Positions 1-10,707 of a DNA stretch of 64,000 nucleotides are shown piece after piece. The number at the start of each line of letters is the position of its first letter. The first letter of the stretch is position 1. The notes below the pieces were generated by a model. That model did no database searches and was not told the origin of the DNA. It saw only the letters and a program-made list of their open reading frames with translations. This DNA comes from Endotrypanum monterogeii. Lineage: Eukaryota > Euglenozoa > Kinetoplastea > Trypanosomatida > Trypanosomatidae. The position numbers and the translations under genes are program-made. The DNA is taken from positions 184,261 to 248,260 of the forward strand of contig CM007340.1 in assembly GCA_000333855.2 (NCBI GenBank), written 5' to 3'.

Positions 1-2
1 AT

Positions 3-1340
3 GATCCAGCCGACCGGAAGCGGCTGGAGGAGCTCAAGGAGGCATACACCCTGCTGCACAACACCAACTTCCGTGCTAACTATTCTAGTCACCCCTACTC
101 CTCCAACGACGCTCAACTTCACGTATTGTGTAGTGGTGGCCAGGTAGCCGCCAACTTCAATCCTGAGCACCAGCAGTTCACCTACGTGGACCACGCCATT
201 GACCGCGAGAGCACACGTAGCCGTGTTGGTACACCCTTCTCTGGTGGCCAGCCCTGCGGCCCGGATTATAAAGAATGCTCCCCTGCCTCCAGAGAACTAC
301 CAACAGCAGAGGCACTGCGGAACGCTTTCCGAGATGCGACCGGCGTCGGAAACACTTCCAGCTTTACCACCTCGTCGAGTGCAACCGCCTACAACGCAGT
401 AGACGCAGCAGGACCCGACAACGGCAACGATATCACACACCTGCTGCGCATTACTTTGGAGCAGAGTCTTATAGGGTGTGAGGTGGAGGTGGAGTTGCAC
501 AAAAATGTGCGCTGCACTACATGTCGCGGGTCAGGTCGGCAGCAACTCCGATCACCACGGAGGTGTCCGCAATGTCTGGGGCGCGGCTATGCGAACATGC
601 CAAGCGCCACGTATCACATCGAACGCCGATGCTTGTACTGTGGAGGAGAGGGGACTGTTCCGGCGCCTCCGTGTGGGGCGTGCAAAGGTCGCGGTGTGAA
701 GCTCAACCAGGTGGTCCGAGTACCCGTGAAGGTCCCAACCGGCACACCAACGAACTCCTTCTTCCGCCTTCACCGCCACGGTCACGACGGGGTGCGAGGT
801 GGCCACGCAGGGGACTTGTTGATCACTGTCCTGGTTAGCGAGCATCACTACTTCTATCGAAGTGTGGAGAGGCCTCACGAGTTGCATGCGATGCTGCCCT
901 TACCACTGTCAGTGGCACTCCTCGGTGGCCGCGTCAGGGCACCGACACTGAGCGGGTTCGGCACAGTGCATGTGCCGCCGTGTGTGCGGAATGGCGAGGT
1001 TCTTCCACTGGATGTGTACGGTGCAGTGGGCGATGCAAATCGAGCTGCTGCGGCATCGACGTCACCGCACTCAATCTTCTACCATGTTCTGGTGATATTC
1101 CCCAGAGGAGAGACGCTCTCAGGCCGGCAGAAAGCAGCGCTGCAGGTGTTTGAAGCGCACCACGTCCATCCCGTGAAAAGAGTCGATGCGGAGGTCGTGC
1201 CGCGTTCTTCCGCCCACGATGGCGAGGGTCCGCGGCAACGGGAGCCGGATACATCGAAAGGAAGAGACTCCAGCGCAGACCTGATGAAGAGTTGCAGTGA
1301 GCTCAAGTCTCTATACAGGCACTGGTTTCATGCAGATTGA
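3..1340 (+). CDS. Type I DnaJ (Hsp40) co-chaperone, 5' end outside the window
   Basis: Hsp40 proteins deliver unfolded clients to Hsp70 and stimulate its ATPase. The frame is already open at base 3 and starts with the tail of a J domain (LEELKEAYTLL, then NFRANY, typical of helices III/IV), so the real start and HPD motif lie upstream; there is no ATG near base 126 that would make a better start. After a linker without a clear G/F-rich region comes the cysteine-rich zinc domain at about 508-705, with all four CxxCxGxG motifs: CTTCRGSG, CPQCLGRG, CLYCGGEG and CGACKGRG. The C-terminal substrate-binding domain follows (VPVKVPTGT, then GDLLITVLVSEHHYFYR). The four zinc motifs make this a class A/type I protein. 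The cellular location cannot be judged without the N-terminus. The gene stops at TGA 1338-1340. Confidence 0.93.
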   Translation, partial: DPADRKRLEELKEAYTLLHNTNFRANYSSHPYSSNDAQLHVLCSGGQVAANFNPEHQQFTYVDHAIDRESTRSRVGTPFSGGQPCGPDYKECSPASRELPTAEALRNAFRDATGVGNTSSFTTSSSATAYNAVDAAGPDNGNDITHLLRITLEQSLIGCEVEVELHKNVRCTTCRGSGRQQLRSPRRCPQCLGRGYANMPSATYHIERRCLYCGGEGTVPAPPCGACKGRGVKLNQVVRVPVKVPTGTPTNSFFRLHRHGHDGVRGGHAGDLLITVLVSEHHYFYRSVERPHELHAMLPLPLSVALLGGRVRAPTLSGFGTVHVPPCVRNGEVLPLDVYGAVGDANRAAAASTSPHSIFYHVLVIFPRGETLSGRQKAALQVFEAHHVHPVKRVDAEVVPRSSAHDGEGPRQREPDTSKGRDSSADLMKSCSELKSLYRHWFHAD

Positions 1341-2264
1341 AGACTGGGAGGAGAGGGCACGCATAGGCTGCGTATGTCATTGTGCGTTTCGCTGATGGCG
1401 CTGGGAGGGGTGAAGAGCTTTCATGGCGCCGTGTGTGTGGTGGGTGTAAGTGGGGGTGGGGTGGCGGAGGAGATGCCTGCGTGGGGTTGTGTAACGTGTG
1501 ATGATAAGAGCTGCCAATATCAGAAATACATAGAAGACATGAAGCACTTATCCGGTTCATAGTGAGCCCCACGACGATAACGACAATCCACTGCTGTAAT
1601 TGCGCCGGAGGCAACTGAAGGGTAGGGGTAGTACCTGTCGTCACGCCCTGCACTGTCCATCAAAGTCCATCCAGACCCCCCCCCTCCCCCCTCCACACGC
1701 ACACGTGCCTGTCAAGAGGAATTTCCCGATTAAAAAAAAAATGAGACGGTTGTAGTAGAGTGGGGGACGGAAGATGACACACAAGACCTGTCCTCACTTT
1801 TTTTTTGTTGTACACTTCGATGTGTCTCGAGCGGCAAGAATATCAACGACTTGACGAATGACATTCCGATCATACACACACAAACAATAAAATACCCAAC
1901 CACCACAACACACACACACACACACACACATACATCTATAGATAGGTATTGGATCCCCACACACCGTATGCGTAACAATCTCTCTTCTTTTTTTTCTTCC
2001 ATCTACTTCTTTTCCATTCGTTCACCACCTAAAAAGGGACACCGTATAGAAAGGAGACCATCAACAACAACACACACACACGAACTAAAGGACGTACGTC
2101 CCAGTGCACACCCCAAGCGGGCTGACGAAATCCTCCATTTCCTATCACTTGTTATAAAAATTTTTTTTTGATTGATTTTTATCTTCTCGTGTCTTCACGA
2201 GCGGAAATAAAACAAAGTTATAATTAAGGAGGAACCGGGAGGCATCCCATTTTTTTTTTCATCA
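1341..2264 (+). other. Spacer between DnaJ and CTP synthase
   Basis: There is no convincing gene here. It contains a C-run and poly-A/T runs near 1676-1810, a (CA)n tract at about 1905-1930, and an A/T-rich, pyrimidine-rich stretch up to the CTP synthase start. It probably holds the DnaJ 3' UTR, its poly(A) site and the CTP synthase 5' UTR. Confidence 0.7.
2151..2201 (+). promoter_or_regulatory. Candidate trans-splice acceptor for CTP synthase
   Basis: A T-rich tract begins near 2152 and runs through 2190, followed by an AG at 2200-2201, 63 bases before the ATG at 2265. The AG is the last two bases of a perfect 6-bp hairpin, CTCGTG at 2186-2191 with CACGAG at 2196-2201. Acceptor use is inferred from the general trypanosomatid polypyrimidine-AG rule. 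Confidence 0.5.
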
Positions 2265-4055
2265 ATGGAGGAGCGAAAAACCGCCTCGGGTAGCGCGTAC
2301 TATCATCCCTCGCCGATGTTGCTCTCGCAGAACGTCGATGGGGAACGCGTGAAATTCGTTGTGGTTACGGGTGGTGTGTGCAGCTCCCTCGGCAAGGGCA
2401 TCACAACCAGTGCCACCGGTGCCCTTCTCCGTGCGGCTGGCTACCGTGTGTGCAGCATCAAGATTGATCCCTACATCAACATCGATGCGGGTCTCATGAG
2501 TCCATTTGAGCACGGTGAGGTGTACGTGCTCGAGGACGGGGGCGAGGCAGATCTCGATCTCGGCAACTACGAGCGCTGGATCTCTGTGCAACTGACGCGC
2601 GCCCACAACATCACTACGGGAAAAATATATCAGAAGTTGCTGGCGAAAGAGCGGGCTGGCGGTTTTTTGGGTAAGACGGTGCAGCTGGTTCCGCACTTCA
2701 CGAACGAGGTGGTGAGCGATATCTTCAGGATTTGTCAGAGCCCCATGAGGGGATCAGATAAGCCACCGGAGATCTGCATGATTGAGCTTGGTGGCACGGT
2801 AGGGGACATGGAGTCGCAGCCGTTCGTGGAGGCGCTGCGCAGGCTGCGTTACTCTATCCTGCCAGAAGATTTCTGTCTGTTACACACGACATATCTGCCG
2901 GTGTTTGGTGGGACTCAAAAAACAAAACCCACCCAACATAGCTGCCGCACTCTTCTTTCGTTGGGTCTACATCCCGATTTTCTGGTGTGCCGCAGCGAGA
3001 AGCCACTGGCGGTGGAGGTAAAAGAGAAACTCTCCAGCCAATGCGGTGTGCAGAGCAAGGACATCATCGGCGCCCCTAACGTCAAGTGTCTTTACGACAT
3101 ACCTGTTGAGTTCGTTGATCAAGGTTTGATCGGCCGAATATTGCACAAGTTGCGCCTGCACCCAGCTGTGCCCCCAATGAACGTTCCCACCTATGAAACT
3201 TTTAAGAAGTTTTCTGCGATTCTTCAGAATCCGAGTAACCAGAAGGTGCGCATCGCTTTCGTCGGGAAGTACGTGACGGGTGGCTCTGACGCATATTTCT
3301 CTGTGCTACAGTGCTTCGAGCATTGCCAGTTGGCTCTCGGCATCAACATTGAAGTGTTTTATATCGAGAGCGAAGATTTGGAGGGTGAGAGCGCTGAGGA
3401 GGCAAAGATGGCGCTGGTCAAGTGCGACGGCATCTTTGTTCCGGGAGGATTTGGTATTCGTGGCATCAATGGTAAAGTCAGCGCTGTGCAACTGGCCCGC
3501 GAGCACAACATTCCCTACTTTGGCGTCTGCCTCGGCATGCAGGTTGCTCTTATCGAGTTCGCTCGCAACCGGCTTGGCTGGAAGGACGCGAACAGCGAAG
3601 AATTTGATTCCTCCAGCACCCACCAGATGGTGCGCATCATGGACACAGACCGAGAGCGCATGGGTGCTAACATGCACCTAGGTGCTCGTGATGTGCATAT
3701 TGTGGAGCCCAATTCTCGCATGAATGCCATCTATTCTGGTGCCAAAGTTATCGTGGAGCGCCACCGCCACCGCTACGAGGCGAACGCGAGGTATTTGAAT
3801 GAACTACGGGAGGAGGGCCTCGTCATCTCTGCTGTCTCGGACCCCAGCGCTGGTGAAAATCTGCGCGTGGAGGCGATTGAGAATCCCGCGTTGAAGTTCT
3901 TTCTTGCGGTTCAATTCCATCCCGAGTTCGTCTCCACGCCGCTGGACCCCTCACCGCCGTACCTTGCCTTCTTTGCTGCCGCTGCCGGCAAGGAAGTGAG
4001 CTGGCCCAAGGAATGCGCGGAGCACCGTCTTCCCGCCCCCTCCCACTCCAGTTAA
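2265..4055 (+). CDS. CTP synthase (glutamine-hydrolysing)
   Basis: This enzyme makes CTP from UTP using ATP and glutamine nitrogen, the last step of de novo pyrimidine nucleotide synthesis in the cytosol (EC 6.3.4.2). The 596 residues are close to the usual eukaryotic length. The N-terminal synthetase domain carries the P-loop-like GGVCSSLGKG at about residues 35-45, then KIDPYINIDAG and the family signature EHGEVYVLEDGGE. The C-terminal class I glutamine amidotransferase domain has the nucleophile Cys422 in GVCLGMQ and the His552/Glu554 pair in VQFHPEF, so the catalytic triad is intact. The start at 2265 is the first in-frame ATG after an A/T-rich leader, and a short poorly conserved extension precedes the synthetase domain. 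Nothing suggests damage. The gene is independent of its neighbours in function. Confidence 0.97.
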   Translation: MEERKTASGSAYYHPSPMLLSQNVDGERVKFVVVTGGVCSSLGKGITTSATGALLRAAGYRVCSIKIDPYINIDAGLMSPFEHGEVYVLEDGGEADLDLGNYERWISVQLTRAHNITTGKIYQKLLAKERAGGFLGKTVQLVPHFTNEVVSDIFRICQSPMRGSDKPPEICMIELGGTVGDMESQPFVEALRRLRYSILPEDFCLLHTTYLPVFGGTQKTKPTQHSCRTLLSLGLHPDFLVCRSEKPLAVEVKEKLSSQCGVQSKDIIGAPNVKCLYDIPVEFVDQGLIGRILHKLRLHPAVPPMNVPTYETFKKFSAILQNPSNQKVRIAFVGKYVTGGSDAYFSVLQCFEHCQLALGINIEVFYIESEDLEGESAEEAKMALVKCDGIFVPGGFGIRGINGKVSAVQLAREHNIPYFGVCLGMQVALIEFARNRLGWKDANSEEFDSSSTHQMVRIMDTDRERMGANMHLGARDVHIVEPNSRMNAIYSGAKVIVERHRHRYEANARYLNELREEGLVISAVSDPSAGENLRVEAIENPALKFFLAVQFHPEFVSTPLDPSPPYLAFFAAAAGKEVSWPKECAEHRLPAPSHSS

Positions 4056-5144
4056 GTAAGCTGATGTGTGTTTTTTTTTGTTTTTTGTTTTAAAATCTGT
4101 GTCGACGAAAAAGAGAAAAAAAAGGCGGGAGGACGCTGGAGGTGGTGATGTTCTTGAGGCGTCCTTTTTTTTTTGTTTGTGTGTGTGTGTGTGTGTGTGT
4201 CGTTATTGTTTTTTTTGTTTGCTTGTTTGTTTGTCTTGGGAGAGGGGCGTTCGCGGCACACGGCGGTCTCCTGCAGCTGATGTCATAGCAAATGTGTCGA
4301 GATCACACGATACTTCAACCGTTGCAGGTGAGCGGCGAGGGATGTAGGAGGTCTGAGGATTGTGCGTGACAATGAATCGTTTGTGATGATGTCTTTGTTT
4401 TCCTGCACGCTCTTCTGTCTTCGAAGCCTATACAGTGCGATGCGATAGGCCGAAGCTCTCTCTCCCCCCCCTGCGGTGCTGGAGGCGCACTCCCCTCAAA
4501 AGAACCGCGCCGCAAAAAAAAAAAAAAACATTGTGAGAATGATGTACATGCTCCTCTCTCTCTCTCTCTCTCGCTTTCAAGCCTATATTATCTCAGTATC
4601 TGAACATATATTCGTGCACTCAATTTTTCTATGCTGAAGTGAGGATGCTGCAGACTTCGTCCCCAAAACGACGACTTTTTCCGCCGTTTAACCGTGACGA
4701 TCTATATATATATTTTTTTTTTTTTTGTGTGACCGTTATTGTTGTCTGTGGGTGTTGCGGGTTGTCGAGCGCTGATATGTGTGCTTGATTTATATTTGCT
4801 TTGCCAGGTTCCCCGTGACTTCCTTGACCCTAACCTGTCATGGACAAAGCACACACATATATACACAAACAGAAAAACGAAATTTTATAGAAAATATGTT
4901 CGCACCAATACTTGGTTGGAGACAGTGAGTGCGTTGTGAGCGACGCCTGCGAGAGGTCGGGTAGGGGGGGGGAGGGCGTCCTCTTTCTCGCTCTTTATTT
5001 CAAAAAGATAAAGGGCTAGAGTGGTCGTCGTGTTGATTGCATTTTTTTTTTTTTGCGGGTGAGAGGGGGGGGGTGGTGGAGCGGCGTGGGGGAATGATGA
5101 ATGCGGTCGGGGTGTCACCCAGAAAGAAGAAAAAAAAACGTCAT

Positions 5145-5180
5145 AACATAATACTAATATATATATATTAGTATTATGTT
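5145..5180. repeat. Perfect 36-bp A/T palindrome between poly-A and poly-T
   Basis: The segment reads the same on both strands: left arm AACATAATACTAATAT, a short (TA)n centre, and right arm ATTAGTATTATGTT. An A-run lies upstream (about 5129-5138) and a T-run immediately downstream (5179-5189), so the stem could extend with a small interior mismatch. It can form a cruciform in DNA or a long hairpin in RNA. It lies within the CTP synthase downstream spacer. Confidence 0.9.
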
Positions 5181-5372
5181 TTTTTTTTTGGTAATGTTAT
5201 TATTGCTAATTCGGTACGTTACCTTGGCATCCTTCCGTTTCCTTGCCGCCTTTTCTCCTCCTACTACTTTGCCCACATACCATACGTACACACACGCACA
5301 GCAGCCCCCTCTCCGTTTCTTTCGATGAGGGGGAAAAAAGGTGTCTTGTCGCCCTGAGAAACGGCAAGATAG

Positions 5373-5415
<43 letters not shown>

Positions 5416-5842
5416 GTGTGTTGTTCTCTCTCAATATGAGGCCAATGTCCCTCCCCTTCTCATACTGATTCCCGGGGGGAGGGAGGGAGATAGGGTATGT
5501 GGGGGTGGCGGTACATAAATAACAACGTATTTCTCCGCCCTCCCCCTCCTTCTCCTTTTCTCTATTCCCCCTCTCCATGCCAAGCAGTCCAAAACAGAAT
5601 ACTAAGTAACTTCTGCGTCTATCAACACACATTTTTAACACAGCGTGCTGTGACTCGAAAAAAAAAAAAAACTACCGCGCCCGAAAGCTATGGCTGAAGT
5701 TTTCACAGATCGCCTGATTTAGTGCGCGGAGCAGGGCGTTGTGAAAGAGAGAGGGAAGCAAGGCATACTCGTGTAGAGCAAGAGCTGCTGTGAAAAACGA
5801 TTAGGCCGCTTTTCTCCCCCCTGCATGGATTCTGCATGATGA

Positions 5843-5883
<41 letters not shown>

Positions 5884-6361
5884 CACATCTTCACTCTGTC
5901 CTTTTCTTCCTTTCCCTTTCCCTTTCTCGCTCCTCTCTCTGTCACTCGTTTCCCTCCTAGAGGAAGTGCTGAGGTGGCGACCTTGCCGCGTCTGCGCACA
6001 CCGTGCAGATTTTTCTGCCTCCGCCTTACCTTTCGGGCTTCAGGTCTCTCCACTGCCTTTTCTTTCCTCATCCCCCTTTTTTTTTTCTTAACGACAGGGT
6101 GCTTCATCACGTCTCCTCCTTTTTATAAAGACGTGTATGTCTCACTTTTGCTCGTACATGTTCATCTCTCTCTATATATTTATAGAATATTAAGAGCTAT
6201 CTTATCCTGCAGCAACGGTTCAAATAACCCACGCGAGAGAATCTTCTGCTACGCAGGAGACTGTCCAAAAGGGGGAGGCCACCCCTTGTTCCCTTTCCAC
6301 GGGTGAAGTGAACAGGTAATACATGAGCACAGATCTTCTTGTTCTAATTTATTACGATTCT

Positions 6362-6437
6362 TATCCTCTCCCTTTTTTTTTCTTATTCACTCGCCATCCT
6401 TGGTGACGGACGCCAATTTGTCTTGGGTATGCGATAG
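6362..6437 (+). promoter_or_regulatory. Candidate trans-splice acceptor for the 6515 gene
   Basis: A strong pyrimidine tract covers about 6362-6399 and the first AG after it is at 6436-6437, 78 bases before the ATG. A (GT)n tract at about 6465-6480 would then fall inside the 5' UTR. The use of this site is inferred. Confidence 0.45.
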
Positions 6438-6514
6438 CAGTTCGACCGCACATCTCTCTCTCGCTGTGTGTGTGTGTGTATGTGGAGGGGCCATAATCTC
6501 ATCACATCACGCCA

Positions 6515-9067
6515 ATGGACGCTGTAGGCGGTGGTGAAGACCGAGTCATTGAGTTCGTCGGAAATGACTTTTTCCCTTCTCAGGTGAATGAGGCGGTGCC
6601 GCCACCACCACAGCAGCAGCAGCAGCAGCAGCGGCAGCATAACGGTAATGACGGCGGTGGTGGTCTGGTGGAAACCGCGGTGGTGCAACCTGCTGTGAAA
6701 TCCTTCAGCTGGCAGGGCCTCGAGGCGTATGTGCACTCGGATGCTGCCGTATCGAGTCTACGGTCGTACTCGTGGATCGCTGCTCCGAGTGCTGCTGTGC
6801 GACGCAGGCGGTGGCGTCTAGTGAACTGTATGCGGCAGAAGAGCCCACCCATCTCCATTCAGATAACGGATGATGCTCCTCGAGAGTTCAGGATTACGAG
6901 CATGCCTCACCAAACCAGAGAGGAACCACCAAGCGAATCGAATCACTTCGTCGGCTCATGGTCTAGTTCTCCATGGAACACAGTCGACGCCGACAGTATC
7001 AACGCCAGCGCACTCGAGCAGCGTTCTTTTTTGCGAGGGGCGCGCGAGAGGGAAAACATCACTGTGAGTGACACGCCACTCCGTGCCTCAGCTAACGCTG
7101 GTGCTGAGACGGTGTTGGGCCACCCGCATCACGCGACACTGGAGTCCAGTTCCGAAGGAGCAGGATACGCTACGAGGCAGAGTCTCTCCACGATGCCTTA
7201 CTTGGCGAACACCTTCTCGGGGCACACTTTCGCACCTGAGTGCCGCCAACTGCTTGCGGAGCTCTCACCAGGGGCGGAAGTAAATGAATGGGCCGTGTTC
7301 GTGGTGGCGGCGACACTCCGACTTTTTCAAAAACAAGCGCTTGCATGGGCCACCTCTTGGTGGGGGCAAGCGGCTGAGCTGAGTGATGGCCGTGGCAGGG
7401 CCTTCGACGGGTGGCTGATGGCACCAAAAGCAGGCGCCTCTGTGAATCAAGGCATATTGGACGAGGCAGGGAGCAGGCCCAGCTCCACCACAGACACAAT
7501 CGGTACCTTGTCCCCGTATACGTCGGCTCTGGGCGTTTTATGCGATGTGCGGCGGCTCCTTTTCTGGCTACTGTATACACTGTGCGGTGCCGTGTGCGCT
7601 GGACTTCGGGCCTGCGCCGGGCTGATCGGGCTGGATAATTTCAGTCTTCCAGTTGAAGGGTCGATGTTAGAGTCCCTTTCCACCGATGAGATGTGGCGAC
7701 TTCAGGTGGAGGTCATGCTCGCCTGCACCGCCCTCATTCTACTTATTGTCTGCGCACTCGTTTTCCAGCTTTATCACAAATACACATTCACGTTGGAGTT
7801 GTGGGAGGCAGAAATGTTGCGCCGAGATGCGGAGGAGGCAGAGCAATGGACGGCGCAAATGAAGGCTCGACAGGAAAGGCGGCATACCTCAACGCCCACC
7901 GTCGCCACCAACATTCGCTCTGATACTGAGAGGACGCCCAGCGGAGATAGGGGCAAGGACTGCGATACCTCGGCAACCTCCCTAAGGCGGTCAAATACAG
8001 TGCCGATGAGTCATGGAGGCTTGCGAGGGTTGTTGGCGCCAGAGGAACCAGGTGACCTCGCGACACTCCAGGGCGGGTCCTCTTGGTGTGCCGACGTCGA
8101 GGTTGAGCTGAATGGGGGCAATGCGTTTTCTCTCTACTCGCAGAGCAGCTCACCCGAAAGCAATGACGGCGAGATGGACAACGCGTGGGACACCTCCTCC
8201 TTCGACGGACTGCCTGAGAATGCTTGCCGTGATGCTCCTGCGTGTGGCACCAACGCCGTTGAGATCAAGGCCGGCACAGTACGAAGACGACTTCCTTTCC
8301 TCGCCCCACCGACATCGACTTCTCCGTTGCTGGCATCGATTCGTGGACAGCGGCAGGGGGGAGATGGGACCCTTTTTTCCGGAAGCACTCAATACGACGA
8401 GGTCGTCGACAGCACTGGGTGCCTTTGGCAGGCGAGCTTGCCACTGAAGGCAGAGGTTTCGAGAGGCGCGAGGGTGTCCGGCGGCCTGACCAACAAAAAA
8501 CAATCGGGGATGAACGCAGCTCGACCGAAAATGGTGTCGATTGCGGAGAGGCATGCTGCCTCTCTGATGAAGGGAATAGATGCACGTCGGATCCAAAGCG
8601 ACCGTTCAGTACAAAGCTTCAAGCCTGTGCCCTCCGTTTTTATTGCTTCACCATGTGTAAGTGAGAGTGCTATGATCAGCGCAGACCCCGATACTGCTGT
8701 GAAGGCATCGTCAGCCTCACTCGCCGGCACGTCGCCGGCCCTGGCAACTGCGGTCACAGAAGCCACCATCTGCCTGGACTCACACAGAGGGCGTCTCCCA
8801 ATAGTGCCAACTGACCTTGGTGCTCACTCTAGTGAGGTGGCAGAGAGAGAGGAGGACCACGAATGCGGTGTAGATGGCGCACAGACACTGTATTCATCGC
8901 CGCATCTCGAGAACAGGATTTTAGACGACTCCCTCGCTCGACTGAGGCGCAACTCTACTGCTGTCTTCACGGATGGCAGAGCCAGTCATATCCAGCACTT
9001 CCCGGAAAGCCCTTTTGAGGAGTCCATGAAAAATGAACCCCCGATGGACATCCGAGATGACGTGTAA
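6515..9067 (+). CDS. Hypothetical low-complexity membrane protein with two TM segments
   Basis: I do not recognise a family for this 850-aa protein. A short polyproline/polyglutamine run sits near residues 28-38. Two hydrophobic segments are visible: about residues 346-370 (LLFWLLYTLCGAVCAG) and about 399-421 (VMLACTALILLIVCALVF). A charged helix follows the second (WEAEMLRRDAEEAEQW). The N-terminal 340 residues and the C-terminal 420 are Ser/Thr-rich and probably disordered, so both tails may face the same side of a membrane, probably the cytosol. There is no obvious signal peptide. The start is the ATG at 6515, downstream of a plausible splice acceptor. Coding status is supported by the long frame and a composition unlike the repeat-rich spacers. 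Function unknown. Confidence 0.85.
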   Translation: MDAVGGGEDRVIEFVGNDFFPSQVNEAVPPPPQQQQQQQRQHNGNDGGGGLVETAVVQPAVKSFSWQGLEAYVHSDAAVSSLRSYSWIAAPSAAVRRRRWRLVNCMRQKSPPISIQITDDAPREFRITSMPHQTREEPPSESNHFVGSWSSSPWNTVDADSINASALEQRSFLRGARERENITVSDTPLRASANAGAETVLGHPHHATLESSSEGAGYATRQSLSTMPYLANTFSGHTFAPECRQLLAELSPGAEVNEWAVFVVAATLRLFQKQALAWATSWWGQAAELSDGRGRAFDGWLMAPKAGASVNQGILDEAGSRPSSTTDTIGTLSPYTSALGVLCDVRRLLFWLLYTLCGAVCAGLRACAGLIGLDNFSLPVEGSMLESLSTDEMWRLQVEVMLACTALILLIVCALVFQLYHKYTFTLELWEAEMLRRDAEEAEQWTAQMKARQERRHTSTPTVATNIRSDTERTPSGDRGKDCDTSATSLRRSNTVPMSHGGLRGLLAPEEPGDLATLQGGSSWCADVEVELNGGNAFSLYSQSSSPESNDGEMDNAWDTSSFDGLPENACRDAPACGTNAVEIKAGTVRRRLPFLAPPTSTSPLLASIRGQRQGGDGTLFSGSTQYDEVVDSTGCLWQASLPLKAEVSRGARVSGGLTNKKQSGMNAARPKMVSIAERHAASLMKGIDARRIQSDRSVQSFKPVPSVFIASPCVSESAMISADPDTAVKASSASLAGTSPALATAVTEATICLDSHRGRLPIVPTDLGAHSSEVAEREEDHECGVDGAQTLYSSPHLENRILDDSLARLRRNSTAVFTDGRASHIQHFPESPFEESMKNEPPMDIRDDV

Positions 9068-10000
9068 CACTCATTTCTGGGCTGAGAAGGTGGAGGTGGG
9101 GGTGCCGCTGTGGTAGTCGTGGCACTCCTGTGTGATCCTCGCCTTTGATGCACTAGAACCTCACTGCGGCATGGTATTGCTCCGCGCTCTTTAGTTCTTA
9201 TATACCGCCCCTGTCTAGCGCCACGCATGCCTGTCTCCTGCTTAACACAGGCGTGCTCAAGCTTTGAATTTATGAGCTGGGCTGCTGCGCGCGCACACAC
9301 CCACACACATGTATATATGTATACTTCTAGAACCTCTCGTGTCCATGAAGCCTCACCACACTTGCCCAGCAACACGTTACACCACCGACTTGCGCGTACA
9401 TATTGTTTTGTGTGATGCAGTCATGGGTATACCCGCAACGCATGTCAGTCTGTTCCTTTGAGCTCTGTCTCGTTGCACACTTCTCACGGCTGCTTCGATG
9501 GTCACTCCATAGTGATTATCATCGTTGTGCCCCCCCCCCCACCTGCAAAAGTAAAATCATAAGATCTTGTCGGACAGGCTTATTGTTTCAGTTTTCAGTA
9601 GGGCAGTTGTGGTCGTGTTTAGTGCGCTCCAGCGCTGCCGCCATGAGGGTCGACCATATATTTTCGACCGCCGCGTACAATGTTCCGCAACTTGTCATCT
9701 TTCCTACATGCTTCGTACTTGACCTGCAGAGCAGTACTGAGGTGTCCACTGACATCAGAATCTCACATATGGGCAGTTGTTTATGCCTACAGGCGGTGTA
9801 CATATATAAATATATATGTATTCACGTCTATCTGTGTCGTCTCCTGTTTTTGCTCAACACCAAGCGTGCGGCTCTCGTTTCCATCTCTTCTGCCACACCT
9901 ACGTGTGGAATCCTATGATGTCCTCATCTTTTTCCTTTTACGGAACGTTGACAGTACCGGCGCGTTTGTGAGGGAGTGGGTAAGTGTATTGTGTCTCTCT

Positions 10001-10036
<36 letters not shown>

Positions 10037-10162
10037 CCGCTGTGCACGCGTACTTCATCGCTGGTGATTTCTCTTTTTTTTATATACACCTCTGCCTCAA
10101 TGAGGTGGATTAAAAGATCTCACCGTACCGCCTTTCTGCGCCGTGCACTGGCAGCACCTGTG

Positions 10163-10186
10163 CTGCTGCTGCTGCTGCTGCTGCTG
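10163..10186 (+). repeat. (CTG)8 trinucleotide repeat, non-coding
   Basis: Eight uninterrupted CTG units lie in the spacer upstream of the MORN gene, followed by a G-rich stretch. They are not in a supported reading frame. Length variation between strains would be expected for such a tract. Confidence 0.85.
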
Positions 10187-10670
10187 GCGGGGGAGGGGGG
10201 GGGAATAATCATAAGAAAAGAAATATATGCCGATGTATTTTTGAAAGTGTTGATGGTGTGAGATTTGGGGAATACCGCGCCAATAAATGCTCGCTAATGC
10301 TCCCCTAGCCTTCCCTCGATCATTCTCCTTTGTGTGCTTACAAGTCGTCTTTTACGCGGCGAAGAGGACAAGGTGGGAAGAGGGTGTGTGTGTGTGCATA
10401 TATATATATATATATATATGGCGGGCGCCATCATCTTAATATGCTCCCGTTTTGTGCTTTCTGCCTATTCTCTTGCTAAACCTTGGACACGCGCGCACGT
10501 ACTTGTGTCGCATGAAAAGAGTATCCTCGTTGGTGTACTCAGCTCAAGGACCCCCCCCTCCACCCCCAACCTCCTCTTCCCGCGACACCTCCACACGCAG
10601 ACACACTGTGCGCGGTAACCGTCCGCTGTATGGGAGATTTAGTCTAGTGAATCTGAAAAATATTTTAATA

Positions 10671-10694
10671 CGCCCTCTGCCTTGTCTTTTGCAG
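10671..10694 (+). promoter_or_regulatory. Trans-splice acceptor of the MORN gene
   Basis: A compact pyrimidine tract at 10671-10690 ends in GCAG, with AG at 10693-10694. This leaves a 13-base leader before the ATG at 10708, which supports that start codon. Confidence 0.65.
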
Positions 10695-10707
10695 TGCATA
10701 AGAAGGG

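Larger units (their letters stand above)
4056..6514 (+). other. 2.5 kb spacer rich in simple repeats
   Basis: No gene is supported here. The stretch holds (GT)n near 4180-4200, (TC)n at about 4553-4573 and 5371-5416, poly-A/T runs, a perfect 36-bp A/T palindrome at 5145-5180, and a (TA)n tract near 5850-5879. Open frames in it are made of repeat-derived low-complexity peptides. It should contain the CTP synthase 3' UTR and the leader of the next gene. Confidence 0.7.
9068..10707 (+). other. 1.6 kb spacer with microsatellites
   Basis: No gene is supported here. The stretch contains a C-run near 9530, (TA)-rich patches near 9800, (GT)n at about 10004-10034, eight CTG repeats at about 10163-10186, a G-run, and (TA)n at about 10399-10420. 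The trans-splice acceptor of the MORN gene lies at its end. Confidence 0.7.
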
